Origin: Oscillospiraceae bacterium
Lineage (GTDB): Bacteria > Bacillota > Clostridia > Oscillospirales > Acutalibacteraceae
DNA length: 54,064 nucleotides
NCBI GenBank assembly: GCA_902786285.1
Contig: CADABX010000006.1
Location: 1-54,064, forward strand
Direction of reading: 5' to 3'
Shown: in pieces, positions 32,728 to 41,090 of the stretch
Numbering within the stretch: the first letter of the stretch is position 1
Layout of the letters: each line of letters begins with the position of its first letter
Program-made: the position numbers and the translations under genes
The notes under the pieces: model-generated
Told to the model about the DNA's origin: nothing
The model's database searches: none
Seen by the model: the letters and a program-made list of their open reading frames with translations, nothing else

Positions 32728-34251
32728 ATGCAGAACGTGAAACGTATTTTCGTCAAGGTCGTTGTGTTCCTGCTCGGCCTTTCCACCGCTGTGAGCGCGT
32801 GGGCCGGCGGACTTGGGAAAAACGCGGCAGATATCACGCTTGCGCTTGCGCCGTCGGTCTGTCAGCAGGAGATCACAGGCTTCGGCACCTCGGCGTGCTG
32901 GTGGAGCCACCGGGTCACAGACGACAGTATGCGCGAGGATCTGATGAAACAGCTCTATTCGGAAGACGGGCTTGCGCTGAATATCTATCGTTACAACGTC
33001 GGCGGCGGCGTCAATCCGGACCACAACCGTGTTTCCAACACCTGGCACAACACCGAAAGCTTCTATGTCTTTGACGAAGAGAGCGGCAAATGGGCCTTTG
33101 ATTTCACCCGCGACGCCTATGCGCAAAAGGCGCTGCAGACAGCGCTGTCGTTCGGTTGTATCGATACGGTGATTTTGTTTGCCAACAGTCCGCACTATTC
33201 GATGACCGTGTCGGGTGAAGCGAGCGGCGGCGTGGCGGACGGCGATCCGAACCTTGACCCGGCGCACGAGCAGGATTTTGTCGACTACTTTTTAACCATC
33301 ACGCAGCACTTTCTCGACGCGGGTGTGCCCGTGAAATACATTTCGCCCATCAACGAACCGCAATGGGGCTGGGGCGGCCCGTGGGTCCACCAGGAGGGCT
33401 GCCACTACGAAACCGAACAGCTCGCCCGGGTGCTGCATTTGTTTGCCGAAGGGATCGAAAAGCGAAACCTGCCCGTCAAACTGTCGGTGCCCGAATCGGG
33501 CGAGATCGGAGATCTGACAAAAGAATATTTCACCGCCATCGGCAGCGACCCGGTGATTTTGCGCAACACAGGCTCATTTGCCTACCACAGCTACTGGAAG
33601 GACACGCTGCTGGAAGACAAGGCGCATTTTCGCGACTGGTTTGACGAACAAAACTATGCCGACCGCACGCTCGACATGACCGAGTGGTGCGAGCTGCCGA
33701 ACAAACATGCCACCACCGATCCGATGGCCGCGGTCATCATGGCGCGTGTGATGGCGAATGACCTCAATTTCAGCCGCGTCAACAGCTGGTCGAGCTGGGT
33801 CGCGGTCAACGGAGAGGGAATCAACGACGAAGGGCTGGATTTCAGCGACGGTCTGTTCAGCGCGGACGAAGCGTTCACGCATTACGAAAAAAGCTTTCGC
33901 TATTGGGCGATGGCGCACTTCAGCAAATTCATCCCCGCCGGATCCTATCTGGTGCCGTTTGCGTCCACACCGGACGACTACCGCAAATCGACCTATGACC
34001 GCCGGGTGGACACCGACTTTGCCGCCTTCCGGACGCCGCAGGGCAAAACCGTACTGGTCATCTCCAACGAGGGACCGGAAAAAACCATCCGTCTGCAAAC
34101 ACCGGGCCTGCATATGACGGTCTATACGACCGACGAAGCACGCCGGCTGGAACCAACCTACAACGGCCGCCGGTTGCCGACGCTGACGATTCCCGCCGTC
34201 AGTGTGACAACGGTGGTCATCGACAATGATTTGGGAGGTCTTTTCCGATGA
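32728..34251 (+). CDS. Secreted GH30 glycosidase, endo-beta-1,6-galactanase type
   Basis: A 507-residue exported enzyme (signal peptide about 1-26, ending AVSAWAGG). The mature start ITGFGTSACWWS and LALNIYRYNVGGG are typical of the GH30 branch that holds endo-beta-1,6-galactanases. The acid/base is Glu210 in SPINEPQWGW, followed by VHQEGCHY, and the nucleophile is Glu319 in DMTEWCEL. The C-terminal beta sandwich completes the fold. The next gene starts inside the stop codon (ATGA overlap), so the two are coupled. Cleavage of the beta-1,6-galactan side chains of type II arabinogalactan would fit the neighbouring arabinofuranosidases and galT; other GH30 activities are possible. Confidence 0.88.
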   Translation: MQNVKRIFVKVVVFLLGLSTAVSAWAGGLGKNAADITLALAPSVCQQEITGFGTSACWWSHRVTDDSMREDLMKQLYSEDGLALNIYRYNVGGGVNPDHNRVSNTWHNTESFYVFDEESGKWAFDFTRDAYAQKALQTALSFGCIDTVILFANSPHYSMTVSGEASGGVADGDPNLDPAHEQDFVDYFLTITQHFLDAGVPVKYISPINEPQWGWGGPWVHQEGCHYETEQLARVLHLFAEGIEKRNLPVKLSVPESGEIGDLTKEYFTAIGSDPVILRNTGSFAYHSYWKDTLLEDKAHFRDWFDEQNYADRTLDMTEWCELPNKHATTDPMAAVIMARVMANDLNFSRVNSWSSWVAVNGEGINDEGLDFSDGLFSADEAFTHYEKSFRYWAMAHFSKFIPAGSYLVPFASTPDDYRKSTYDRRVDTDFAAFRTPQGKTVLVISNEGPEKTIRLQTPGLHMTVYTTDEARRLEPTYNGRRLPTLTIPAVSVTTVVIDNDLGGLFR

Positions 34252-35417
34252 AGCAAAACCGAGTTCTGAAACGTCTGCAGGCGCTGTGCCTTTGCGTGCT
34301 GTGCCTTTGCGTGTTTCTGCTGCCCGCCGCGGCGGCGAAAAAAGGAACGACGTCGTTCCGGCATTCCAGCGTGAAGGTGAAGCTTGCCTATACCCATACC
34401 GTCTACAGCGGCAAGGCGAAAACGCCCGCCGTCACCGTGAAGCACGACGGCAAGCAGCTCCGGGAGGGCGAGCACTACACACTTCACTACCGGGACAACG
34501 TGGAGGTCGGCGACGCGACGGTGATCATCAGATCCGTCAGCGGCAGCGGCTACACCGGCAAGCGGGTCTATACGTTTTCCATTGTGCCCAAAAAGGTGGA
34601 GCAGCCGACGCTGGTGAAGGCGACCGAAACCTCCCTGAAGTTCCGCTGGGCGCCCGTCACGGGCGCGACGGGCTACGTCGTTTACAACTACAACGCGATC
34701 AAAAACACCTATAAAAAGATCAAAGCAACGCATAAAACCGCGATGACGGTCGACGGTCTGCAGCCGGACACGACCTACCTCTTCTGCGTGCGCGCCTACA
34801 CGCTGACCGACACGAACCGTCTCTATGGCAAATATTCCACCTGGCTGAACGCCAAGACCAAAGCGGACGCCGGCAGCAGTCTGCTCTCGCCATACCGCAG
34901 GCTGCTGAAAAACGGCACGTTCACCCTCACCTTCACAAAGGACGACGACGCGTTCGCCGGCACGCCGGTGACGGTTTGCAGCCAAAGCGGGAACCTCAGC
35001 GTTCAGACGAAGCTTGCCGGGTCGAATATCAAACTGATCCGCCGGGCAGACGGCGTGTATCTGCTGCTGCCGCGGCTGAAACGCTATACGGCGATCAGCG
35101 ACAGTATGCTGCGCGACACGCTCGACGCCGCCGACTATGACGATCTGGTGGAGGATCTGCTGCAAACAACGGCCGGGGCTCCTCAAAAATACACCGTGCG
35201 CAGCGGCAAAAAGCTGCTGCAGCGCGAGCTATATACCGACAGCGACGGCGACACGATCGCCTGCGATTTCGACGGCGAAACGCTGGTGCGGCTGGTCTAT
35301 ACGGACGCGGACGGCGAAGTGAATGTGACAACGATTTCGGCGTTTTCCGGCGATGTGCCGGCCGACGCGTTTGAAATCCCGGACAGCTACACGCTGTCGC
35401 AAACGCTTTCTCTTTAA
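34248..35417 (+). CDS. Secreted Ig-like + FN3 protein, paralogue of the 16472 protein
   Basis: A 389-residue exported protein. A cysteine-rich signal segment (LCLCVLCLCVFLLPAAAA) precedes an Ig-like domain (TVYSGKAKTPAVTV, GEHYTLHYRDN, GSGYTG; about 35-115), one FN3 domain (about 117-205) and a C-terminal beta domain of about 170 residues (LLKNGTFTLTF... to YTLSQTLSL). The domain order matches the ends of the longer protein at 16472, without its two middle FN3 domains and Pro/Thr linker. The 4-base overlap with the GH30 gene points to a partner role, such as substrate binding or presentation. Not a recognised enzyme. Confidence 0.85.
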   Translation: MKQNRVLKRLQALCLCVLCLCVFLLPAAAAKKGTTSFRHSSVKVKLAYTHTVYSGKAKTPAVTVKHDGKQLREGEHYTLHYRDNVEVGDATVIIRSVSGSGYTGKRVYTFSIVPKKVEQPTLVKATETSLKFRWAPVTGATGYVVYNYNAIKNTYKKIKATHKTAMTVDGLQPDTTYLFCVRAYTLTDTNRLYGKYSTWLNAKTKADAGSSLLSPYRRLLKNGTFTLTFTKDDDAFAGTPVTVCSQSGNLSVQTKLAGSNIKLIRRADGVYLLLPRLKRYTAISDSMLRDTLDAADYDDLVEDLLQTTAGAPQKYTVRSGKKLLQRELYTDSDGDTIACDFDGETLVRLVYTDADGEVNVTTISAFSGDVPADAFEIPDSYTLSQTLSL

Positions 35418-35424
35418 ATCACAA

Positions 35425-35460
35425 ATCGGCAACCTTCACAAAAAGGCTGCCGGTTTTTTG
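35425..35460 (+). terminator. Probable terminator of the GH30 operon
   Basis: CGGCAACC and GGCTGCCG form a stem with one mismatch, followed by GTTTTTTG. Confidence 0.6.
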
Positions 35461-35484
35461 TTTGGATTGTTTGTGCCGCACCGA

Positions 35485-35513
35485 TTGTTTTTTACAAGAA
35501 AATTTGGTATAAT
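35485..35513 (+). promoter_or_regulatory. Promoter of the exported metallophosphoesterase
   Basis: TTGTTT (35485-35490), 17-base spacer, extended TGGTATAAT (-10 at 35508-35513). Confidence 0.8.
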
Positions 35514-35570
35514 ACGAACGCATAAGCGGCCAATCAGACGCCGCAACGATTCAGAAAGGAAGTATGCATT

Positions 35571-36782
35571 ATGAAAAAACTCATCAGCCTGTTCCTTGCC
35601 GTTCTTATGATGATCGGCTGCTGCAGCATCGCGTTTGCCGAAGACGCCGCGACAGGCCGCAAGGGGGATCAAACCTTGAAGTTTAACGAAAACGGCAAAT
35701 TCAAGATCATGCAGATCAACGATACGCAGGACACCGACAAGATGAACAAGCGCACCGAGGAATTCATCCGCAAAGCGGTTGCGCAGGAGAAGCCCGACCT
35801 TGTGGTCATCCCGGGCGACGTGTGCAACGATATCTTCATCGGCGCCAATGAAAAGCGCGTCAAGCAGTCGCTGCGCAACCTTGCGTCTTTGCTCAACGAG
35901 CTGAAGGTGCCGTTCGCCTATACGCCGGGCAACCACGACCACGACAAGGACGACATGGTCTCGACGCTCGAGCAGATGCAGGTGTTCAACGAATTCGAAT
36001 ACAACATGTGGGACGCAACCAAAACGAACGATCCCGGCACGTATAACATCCCCATCATGTCGAGCGACGGCAGCCGGATGGCGCTCAACGTCTATATGAT
36101 CGACTCCCAGAACAAGAGCGGTCTTGCCAACGGCTACACCGGCCCGAATCCGGAGAGCGTGGAATGGTATAAAGCGAAGAGCGACGAGCTCAAAGCGGCC
36201 AACGGCGGCGAGGTTGTGCCGTCGCTGGTGTTCCAGCATGTGCCGGTGTGGGAGATCTATCAGTGCCTGACTAAAACCGACGTCAAGCACGCGAACGACG
36301 CGATCTTCAGCCTCAACGACAATAACTGGTATCTTGTCAACAACGACAAGCTGTTTACGGACGAGACCCGCATGAAGAAAAACGACAACTATGTCGGCGA
36401 AGCGCCCTGCTCCGAAATTGAAAACGCGGCGGGCAACGAGTATGAAGCCTGGCTCGAAAAGGGCGACGTCATCGGCGCGTTCTTTGCCCACGACCATGTG
36501 AACCACTTTGTGATGAAGACGAACGAAGGTATCCTGCTCGGCTACAACGGCGGCACGGGCTTTGCTGCCTACGGCCGCGCCGACAAGCGCTCCATCCGGA
36601 TTTATGAAGTGGACGAAAACGATGTGGAAAACTACACGATCGACTCCGTCTATTACAGCGATATCACGGGCAAGCATTTCGGCTACTATGTGTCCGACTT
36701 CATGTCCACCGCCATCTTCGGCGACATCCTGCGGTTCCTTGCCCGCCTGGTGTTCATCACCCCGTGGAAGGGCAGCAGATAA
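35571..36782 (+). CDS. Exported metallophosphoesterase
   Basis: A 403-residue protein with signal peptide MKKLISLFLAVLMMIGCCSIAFA. The phosphoesterase domain shows MQINDTQD (Asp51, with Gln-Asp in place of the common His), PGDV (81-84), GNHDHD (120-125), QHVPVWE and FFAHDHVNHF, resembling the Dcr2-like group of secreted phosphatases. The C-terminal tail contains a hydrophobic stretch (IFGDILRFLARLVFITPW) that could hold it at the membrane. It has its own promoter and terminator and follows the GH30 operon. Substrate unknown. Confidence 0.87.
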   Translation: MKKLISLFLAVLMMIGCCSIAFAEDAATGRKGDQTLKFNENGKFKIMQINDTQDTDKMNKRTEEFIRKAVAQEKPDLVVIPGDVCNDIFIGANEKRVKQSLRNLASLLNELKVPFAYTPGNHDHDKDDMVSTLEQMQVFNEFEYNMWDATKTNDPGTYNIPIMSSDGSRMALNVYMIDSQNKSGLANGYTGPNPESVEWYKAKSDELKAANGGEVVPSLVFQHVPVWEIYQCLTKTDVKHANDAIFSLNDNNWYLVNNDKLFTDETRMKKNDNYVGEAPCSEIENAAGNEYEAWLEKGDVIGAFFAHDHVNHFVMKTNEGILLGYNGGTGFAAYGRADKRSIRIYEVDENDVENYTIDSVYYSDITGKHFGYYVSDFMSTAIFGDILRFLARLVFITPWKGSR

Positions 36783-36797
36783 GCATTTGCAAATATA

Positions 36798-36826
36798 AAA
36801 GCAGGGCGGTTGCCCTGCTTTTTTTG
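36798..36826 (+). terminator. Terminator of the exported metallophosphoesterase gene
   Basis: AGCAGGGC-GGTT-GCCCTGCT followed by seven T. Confidence 0.9.
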
Positions 36827-36837
36827 GCAAGAGACCC

Positions 36838-36896
36838 TTGCCCTCCCCGCCGGCGGGGAGGGTGGCAGTGTGCGCAGTGCACTGACGGGTGAGGTG
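36838..36896 (+). repeat. Dispersed GC-rich intergenic repeat, copy 1
   Basis: TTGCCCTCCCCGC and GGGGAGGGTGGCA form a hairpin and are followed by TGACGGGTGAGGT. The same modules occur at 41091-41212. Confidence 0.75.
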
Positions 36897-36898
36897 GA

Positions 36899-36926
36899 AA
36901 CAAGCACAGGCGCGCCTGTGCTTGTT
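36899..36926. repeat. Perfect 28-bp palindrome at the 3' end of the restriction-modification gene
   Basis: The half-site AACAAGCACAGGCG (14 bases) is repeated exactly in inverse with no spacer. It ends 11 bases before the stop codon of the minus-strand gene and is followed on the plus strand by a T-rich run, so it may act as a terminator for convergent transcription. Confidence 0.7.
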
Positions 36927-36936
36927 CGTTTTGTTT

Positions 36937-39717
36937 TTACGCTTCCGCCGTCAGTTCTTGATACAGCTTCATCAGCTCGGCAACACAGGCGCTTTCCGTC
37001 ATGGTGCGCCAGTCGAAGCCGTAGGCCTGCATCACAGCCTTGTCGTTTTCGCGGTGGGCGTTCAGCAAATCTGCAAAGAGATACATTTTTTCGCCATACA
37101 TATCTGCCAATGAACAATTGGGATGCTTGGCACGTGCTTCAAGAATCTTTTGAGCAGTCTGCTCAATCGTAGCTTTTTGTTCATTAGTTGGTGCAGGCCA
37201 CGGAAAGTTATTGTAGACGATGTTTATTGAATAGCGATATCTCATTTCTAAGCGTCCCGCAACTGCACGCATCCATGCCATATGAACATTTGATGTGAGG
37301 ATTCCGAAGTGGTAAAGATCAGCATTTGGTATTATTTGAACAGCGTCATTTGCAATGATTTCTGGTTGAATAAATCCGATTGGAATATATTTACGACCTT
37401 CAGAAGAATGTCTTGGAACAAGAATGTATTGTGAATCGGGCTGCCTAATTTCGCCGAAAACCATTGGCGTCATTGCAAGTTTTTTAGTTGCCTCTCTATT
37501 ACTGTTCGCTCGTATGCATTCAACTTCTTTAATTGCATTGCAAATTGGTGGAATATGAATATATTCCTCAGGAGAAACATCTTTAAGCCAAAGACACCAA
37601 CGTTCTCGATTGTTGATAAACTCATCAGCACCAAGTATTCTCTTAAAAAACTTCTTTGCACAAGGATATTTTGAAACGATTCTGTTTTTATCTTCAACTG
37701 AATAATTACTTAAAAAACCCTTGTCGTTTGGCATGCTTCCAATGTCCATTGAAGGAATGTTACAGAGCGGTTTGCGCCGGCTAGCTATAAAAACATTTGG
37801 GGCATTTAATAAATATGCATTGATGTTTTGGACCTTTTTAAAATTATCTGAGTCATAGAGAACCTTGTCAAACTTATTGACATAAGAAAAGCCAACAATT
37901 ACACAATGTACATGGGCTTTGATGTTTGCTTCACTGTCCCACCGGAACGTTCGATGTGCAAAGTTAAAATGAATGCCTCTTTCAAAAAGAGGTTTCCAAA
38001 GGTTGGCAACGCTTTCACCCTGTGTCACAGAATTAGTTGAAACCAATGCCGCCTCAATAGCGGTTTCCTGCATATAGTCCGCAGCCTTTTTATACCAGCA
38101 GGCAACATAATCGAGATTGCCGACATTTTTCCATTTTGCGCCAAAGATGAAAAGTACATCTTCTTTTTGTGCTTTGCTCATAAGCCTTGCGCCCACAAAC
38201 GGCGGGTTGCCCATAATGTAATTCAGTTCCGTTTTCGGCACAACGTCGTTCCAGTCCAGCCGCAGGGCGTTGCCCTCCACGATGCTGGCGTTTGTTTTCA
38301 GCGGCAGAAAACTAATATTGTAGTTCTGGAGGATGATTTCCGTTTCGCGCAGCATCTGGCTTTCTGCAATCCACAGAGCAGCCTTTGCGACCGCAACGGC
38401 AAAGTCGTTGATCTCGATGCCATAGAACTGATTGATTTTGACCTTGATCGGGTTTTCAAAAGAGCCCATCGTGATCTGGTTGTTTTTGATGATTTTCAGC
38501 GCTTCGTTTTCTAGCCGCCGCAGCGACAGATAGGTTTCCGTTAAGAAGTTGCCCGAACCGCAGGCGGGGTCGAGGAATTTCAGCCCGGCCATTTTTTGGC
38601 AGAACTGTTCTAGCTTTTCGTTCCTTGTTTTGGGCTGCTTTAACTCTTTGATCTCAGCAAACTCGGCTTTGAGATCATCGAGAAACAGAGGGTCGATCAC
38701 TTTGTGGATATTTTCGATCGAGGTATAGTGCATCCCGCCGCTGCGGCGTGTTTCGGGGTTCAGTGTGCTTTCAAACACTGCGCCGAAAATGGTCGGGCTG
38801 ATTTCAGACCAGTCAAATCCTTCGCTTGCGTTTTTAAGAATCAGGGTTCTGATTTCCTCGGTAAACTGAGGAATCTCGATATTTTCGTCGGCGAACAGCC
38901 CGCCGTTCACATAGGGAAATGCGGCAAGCTCTGGATCCATATAGGGGTCGCGGTTTTTCTCTTCGGTGTTCAACACCTTGAATAGTTCAAGCAGTGCGGA
39001 ACGGAAATGTTGTGCTTTAAATCCACGCATATAATCATGGAACATGAGATGCTTTCCAAAAATATCGGCATCCTCCGCATAGAAGCAAAACACCAGCCGC
39101 ACGCAAAGAATATTTAAACTTTTCACCGAATGCTCGTTCGTTAGGTCGTGATACTGTTTGCTGAGCGCATCATAGAGTTGGCCAACGATTTCGCCCGCCT
39201 TGATGGAAATCTCCATTTCTCGTATGATGTTGATATTTTCAGTTTCTACAAGGAAGTTTAAGCGGTAATATTCTTTCGGCAGGTTTTCGAGCAAAATGCT
39301 TTCCGGCTCGCCGTTGGGCCTCTCCATATCGTAAACAAGGAATTCTTTGAAGTTGCAGGTGATAATCCAGCGCGGACGCTGGGAATAGGGAAGGTTCAGG
39401 CTGTATTTCTTTGCCTGTTCAAACGGCGTCAGAAGCGATCCGTCGGATTGCCTAATGGCTTTTCGCAAATCCTTGTCAACACTTTTTTGCTCAATCATGA
39501 CGTGCGTGGACGGAATCATCACGTCGATAAAGCTGGTGTGATCCAGTTTGACCTGTTCTTCAAAACTGACAAACTGTTCCGGCTTTTCTACGCCGAAAAC
39601 GTCGCGCAGCAAAGAAAGCCAGTACGGCTGGCTTTCGCCTTTTTCATAGCCTCTGCCCTTCCAGTATGCGGCAAACTGTTTTGCCGCTTCTTTTCTCTTT
39701 TTTTCGTCCAACGTCAT
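36937..39717 (-). CDS. Type IIL (MmeI-like) restriction endonuclease-methyltransferase
   Basis: A 926-residue single-chain restriction-modification enzyme. The N-terminal nuclease region has a D-ExK pattern (IDVMIPS...IEQKS; about Asp65, Glu76, Lys78). A helical spacer leads to the gamma-class N6-adenine methyltransferase with motif I DPACGSGNFL (about 383-392) and motif IV NPPF (504-507). The target recognition region follows (about 610-840) and a short C-terminal helical region ends the protein. Codons for roughly 37200-38000, the recognition region, are much more AT-rich than the rest, as expected if it was exchanged horizontally. Start at ATG 39717, with AAAAGGGA just upstream; a GTG one codon earlier overlaps that site. 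No separate S or R gene is present. Confidence 0.88.
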   Translation of the reverse strand: MTLDEKKRKEAAKQFAAYWKGRGYEKGESQPYWLSLLRDVFGVEKPEQFVSFEEQVKLDHTSFIDVMIPSTHVMIEQKSVDKDLRKAIRQSDGSLLTPFEQAKKYSLNLPYSQRPRWIITCNFKEFLVYDMERPNGEPESILLENLPKEYYRLNFLVETENINIIREMEISIKAGEIVGQLYDALSKQYHDLTNEHSVKSLNILCVRLVFCFYAEDADIFGKHLMFHDYMRGFKAQHFRSALLELFKVLNTEEKNRDPYMDPELAAFPYVNGGLFADENIEIPQFTEEIRTLILKNASEGFDWSEISPTIFGAVFESTLNPETRRSGGMHYTSIENIHKVIDPLFLDDLKAEFAEIKELKQPKTRNEKLEQFCQKMAGLKFLDPACGSGNFLTETYLSLRRLENEALKIIKNNQITMGSFENPIKVKINQFYGIEINDFAVAVAKAALWIAESQMLRETEIILQNYNISFLPLKTNASIVEGNALRLDWNDVVPKTELNYIMGNPPFVGARLMSKAQKEDVLFIFGAKWKNVGNLDYVACWYKKAADYMQETAIEAALVSTNSVTQGESVANLWKPLFERGIHFNFAHRTFRWDSEANIKAHVHCVIVGFSYVNKFDKVLYDSDNFKKVQNINAYLLNAPNVFIASRRKPLCNIPSMDIGSMPNDKGFLSNYSVEDKNRIVSKYPCAKKFFKRILGADEFINNRERWCLWLKDVSPEEYIHIPPICNAIKEVECIRANSNREATKKLAMTPMVFGEIRQPDSQYILVPRHSSEGRKYIPIGFIQPEIIANDAVQIIPNADLYHFGILTSNVHMAWMRAVAGRLEMRYRYSINIVYNNFPWPAPTNEQKATIEQTAQKILEARAKHPNCSLADMYGEKMYLFADLLNAHRENDKAVMQAYGFDWRTMTESACVAELMKLYQELTAEA

Positions 39718-39739
39718 CACTCCCTTTTATTCATCAGTC

Positions 39740-39768
39740 ATTATACACGATTCCGTGCGAAGATACAA
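39740..39768 (-). promoter_or_regulatory. Promoter of the restriction-modification gene
   Basis: Minus strand: TTGTAT (39768-39763), 17-base spacer, extended GTGTATAAT (-10 at 39745-39740). Confidence 0.78.
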
Positions 39769-39815
39769 GTAGAATCAAAGTGTGCGGTCAAAAAGATTTC
39801 GTTGGTGCCGTCGTC

Positions 39816-39844
39816 TTGCAAAGCGGCGCAATGTCTGCTATAAT
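39816..39844 (+). promoter_or_regulatory. Promoter of the TIM-barrel gene at 39871
   Basis: TTGCAA (39816-39821), 17-base spacer, extended TGCTATAAT (-10 at 39839-39844). Confidence 0.82.
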
Positions 39845-39870
39845 ACCCCCAGACCAAAGGAGGTGCTGCC

Positions 39871-40653
39871 ATGCGTATCGGGATGTCGTCATCGTGCTTT
39901 TATCCGCAGGAAACGGAAGCGTCCCTGCGCCGGATCGGCGAAGCGGGAGCCAAAACGGCGGAGATTTTTTTCAACGCGCCGAGCGAGCTGGAAGGCGAAC
40001 TGCTGCGCGAGCTGTGCGCAATCCGCGACCGCTACGGGATGGAGATCGTGTCGATCCATCCGTTCATGTCGTTTGCGGAATTCTTCTATCTGTTCAGCGA
40101 CTACCGCCGCCGGTTTACCGACAGCCTGGAGCTGTATCAGCATTTCTTTGCCGCCGGCGCGGCGCTGGGCGCGCGGTGGTTTGTGCTCCACGGCGCCACA
40201 AAACTCGTGATCGACAAAGCGGACTACGCCGAGCGGCTGTGGCGGCTCAACGAAACGGCGAAGCCCTTCGGCCTTTGTGTGGCGCACGAAAACGTGGTGC
40301 ACTTTGTGGGCGAGGATCCAGCGTTTATGGCGTATCTGTACGGACAGCTCGGCGACGATTTCCATATGGTGCTCGACCTCAAACAGAGCCGCCGCGCCGG
40401 GGTCGATCCGTTCTCGTTTATCGAACAGGTCGGGCCGCGGATCGAACATGTGCATATCAGCGACAGCGACGCGTACCGCGACTGTCTGCCCCCGGGCAAA
40501 GGCAGCTTTCCGTTCGGGAAGCTGTTTGCCGCGCTTCAGGCGCAGGGCTACCGCGGCAAATATATCATCGAACTCTACCGGCAAAACTTCGGCGACGAAG
40601 CCGACCTTACCGCGGCGCAGCGGTTTTTGCGCGGCGTGCTGGGCGAAGACTGA
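39871..40653 (+). CDS. Sugar phosphate isomerase/epimerase-like TIM-barrel protein
   Basis: A 260-residue protein of the xylose isomerase-like TIM-barrel superfamily. Opening MRIGMSSSCFYPQETEASLRRI, then IVSIHPFMSF, WFVLHGA, VAHENVVHF, MVLDLKQSRR and HVHISDSDAYRDCLPPGKG-F supply the typical His, Glu and Asp metal ligands; YIIELYR ends the barrel. It differs clearly from the TIM barrel at 23604. AAAGGAGG precedes the ATG. Monocistronic with a strong promoter and terminator. Sugar isomerase, epimerase or a nuclease-like activity cannot be separated from sequence alone. Confidence 0.84.
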   Translation: MRIGMSSSCFYPQETEASLRRIGEAGAKTAEIFFNAPSELEGELLRELCAIRDRYGMEIVSIHPFMSFAEFFYLFSDYRRRFTDSLELYQHFFAAGAALGARWFVLHGATKLVIDKADYAERLWRLNETAKPFGLCVAHENVVHFVGEDPAFMAYLYGQLGDDFHMVLDLKQSRRAGVDPFSFIEQVGPRIEHVHISDSDAYRDCLPPGKGSFPFGKLFAALQAQGYRGKYIIELYRQNFGDEADLTAAQRFLRGVLGED

Positions 40654-40679
40654 ACCGGACACGACCCAGTTTCTGTGTG

Positions 40680-40718
40680 CGCAGATGTAAAGCATAGCAG
40701 CTTTACATCTGCGTTTTT
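40680..40718 (+). terminator. Terminator of the TIM-barrel gene
   Basis: A perfect 13-bp stem (CGCAGATGTAAAG with CTTTACATCTGCG) with an 8-base loop, followed by TTTTTCGCTTTTTT. Confidence 0.93.
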
Positions 40719-40731
40719 CGCTTTTTTCTAT

Positions 40732-40883
40732 TGTGGAAAACTCTGAGGAAAATGTGGAAAACCCCGGGAAATCGGTGGGAAAATCCTGCGAAAACTGTGA
40801 AAAAACGTATGAAAAAGCTGTGCAAAGATTGCCGAAAACCGCCCGTGACCGCAGACGGGCAGGGAACAAACGGCTGTGGAAAA
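40732..40883 (+). repeat. Phased array of TGTGGAAAA-like boxes
   Basis: Exact TGTGGAAAA at 40732, 40753 and 40875, with related boxes near 40775 (GGTGGGAAAA), 40796 (TGTGAAAAA) and 40819 (TGTGCAAAG). The first five are 21-23 bases apart, all in one orientation. The motif is one base from the complement of the DnaA box TTATCCACA. There is no gene here. Confidence 0.6.
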
Positions 40884-41090
40884 CAACCCATAGCAGTCAG
40901 CGGTTAGCGATGAGCGGTCAGCAATGTAGCGCCGATCAGCGATCGGCTATGATTCCATGCCGTCCGCGCCCAGTCGATCGACCCCTTTCGACATCGCGCT
41001 TGTGGCGCGATGCCACTTTCCCCGCAAGCGGGGACAGCAACTTTGGTAGCTGCCTGCGGCAGCATTGTATTCGACGCTACGGGCGCTTTC
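40884..41090. other. Non-coding stretch of degenerate short repeats and hairpins
   Basis: AGCAGTCAGCGGTTAGCGAT-type runs (40904-40925) are followed by several small hairpins (TCGCGCTTGTGGCGCGA, CCCCGCAAGCGGGG, GCTGCCTGCGGCAGC). I see no gene. Similar GCGGTTAGC/GGTCAGC words recur at 53850-53880. Confidence 0.55.
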
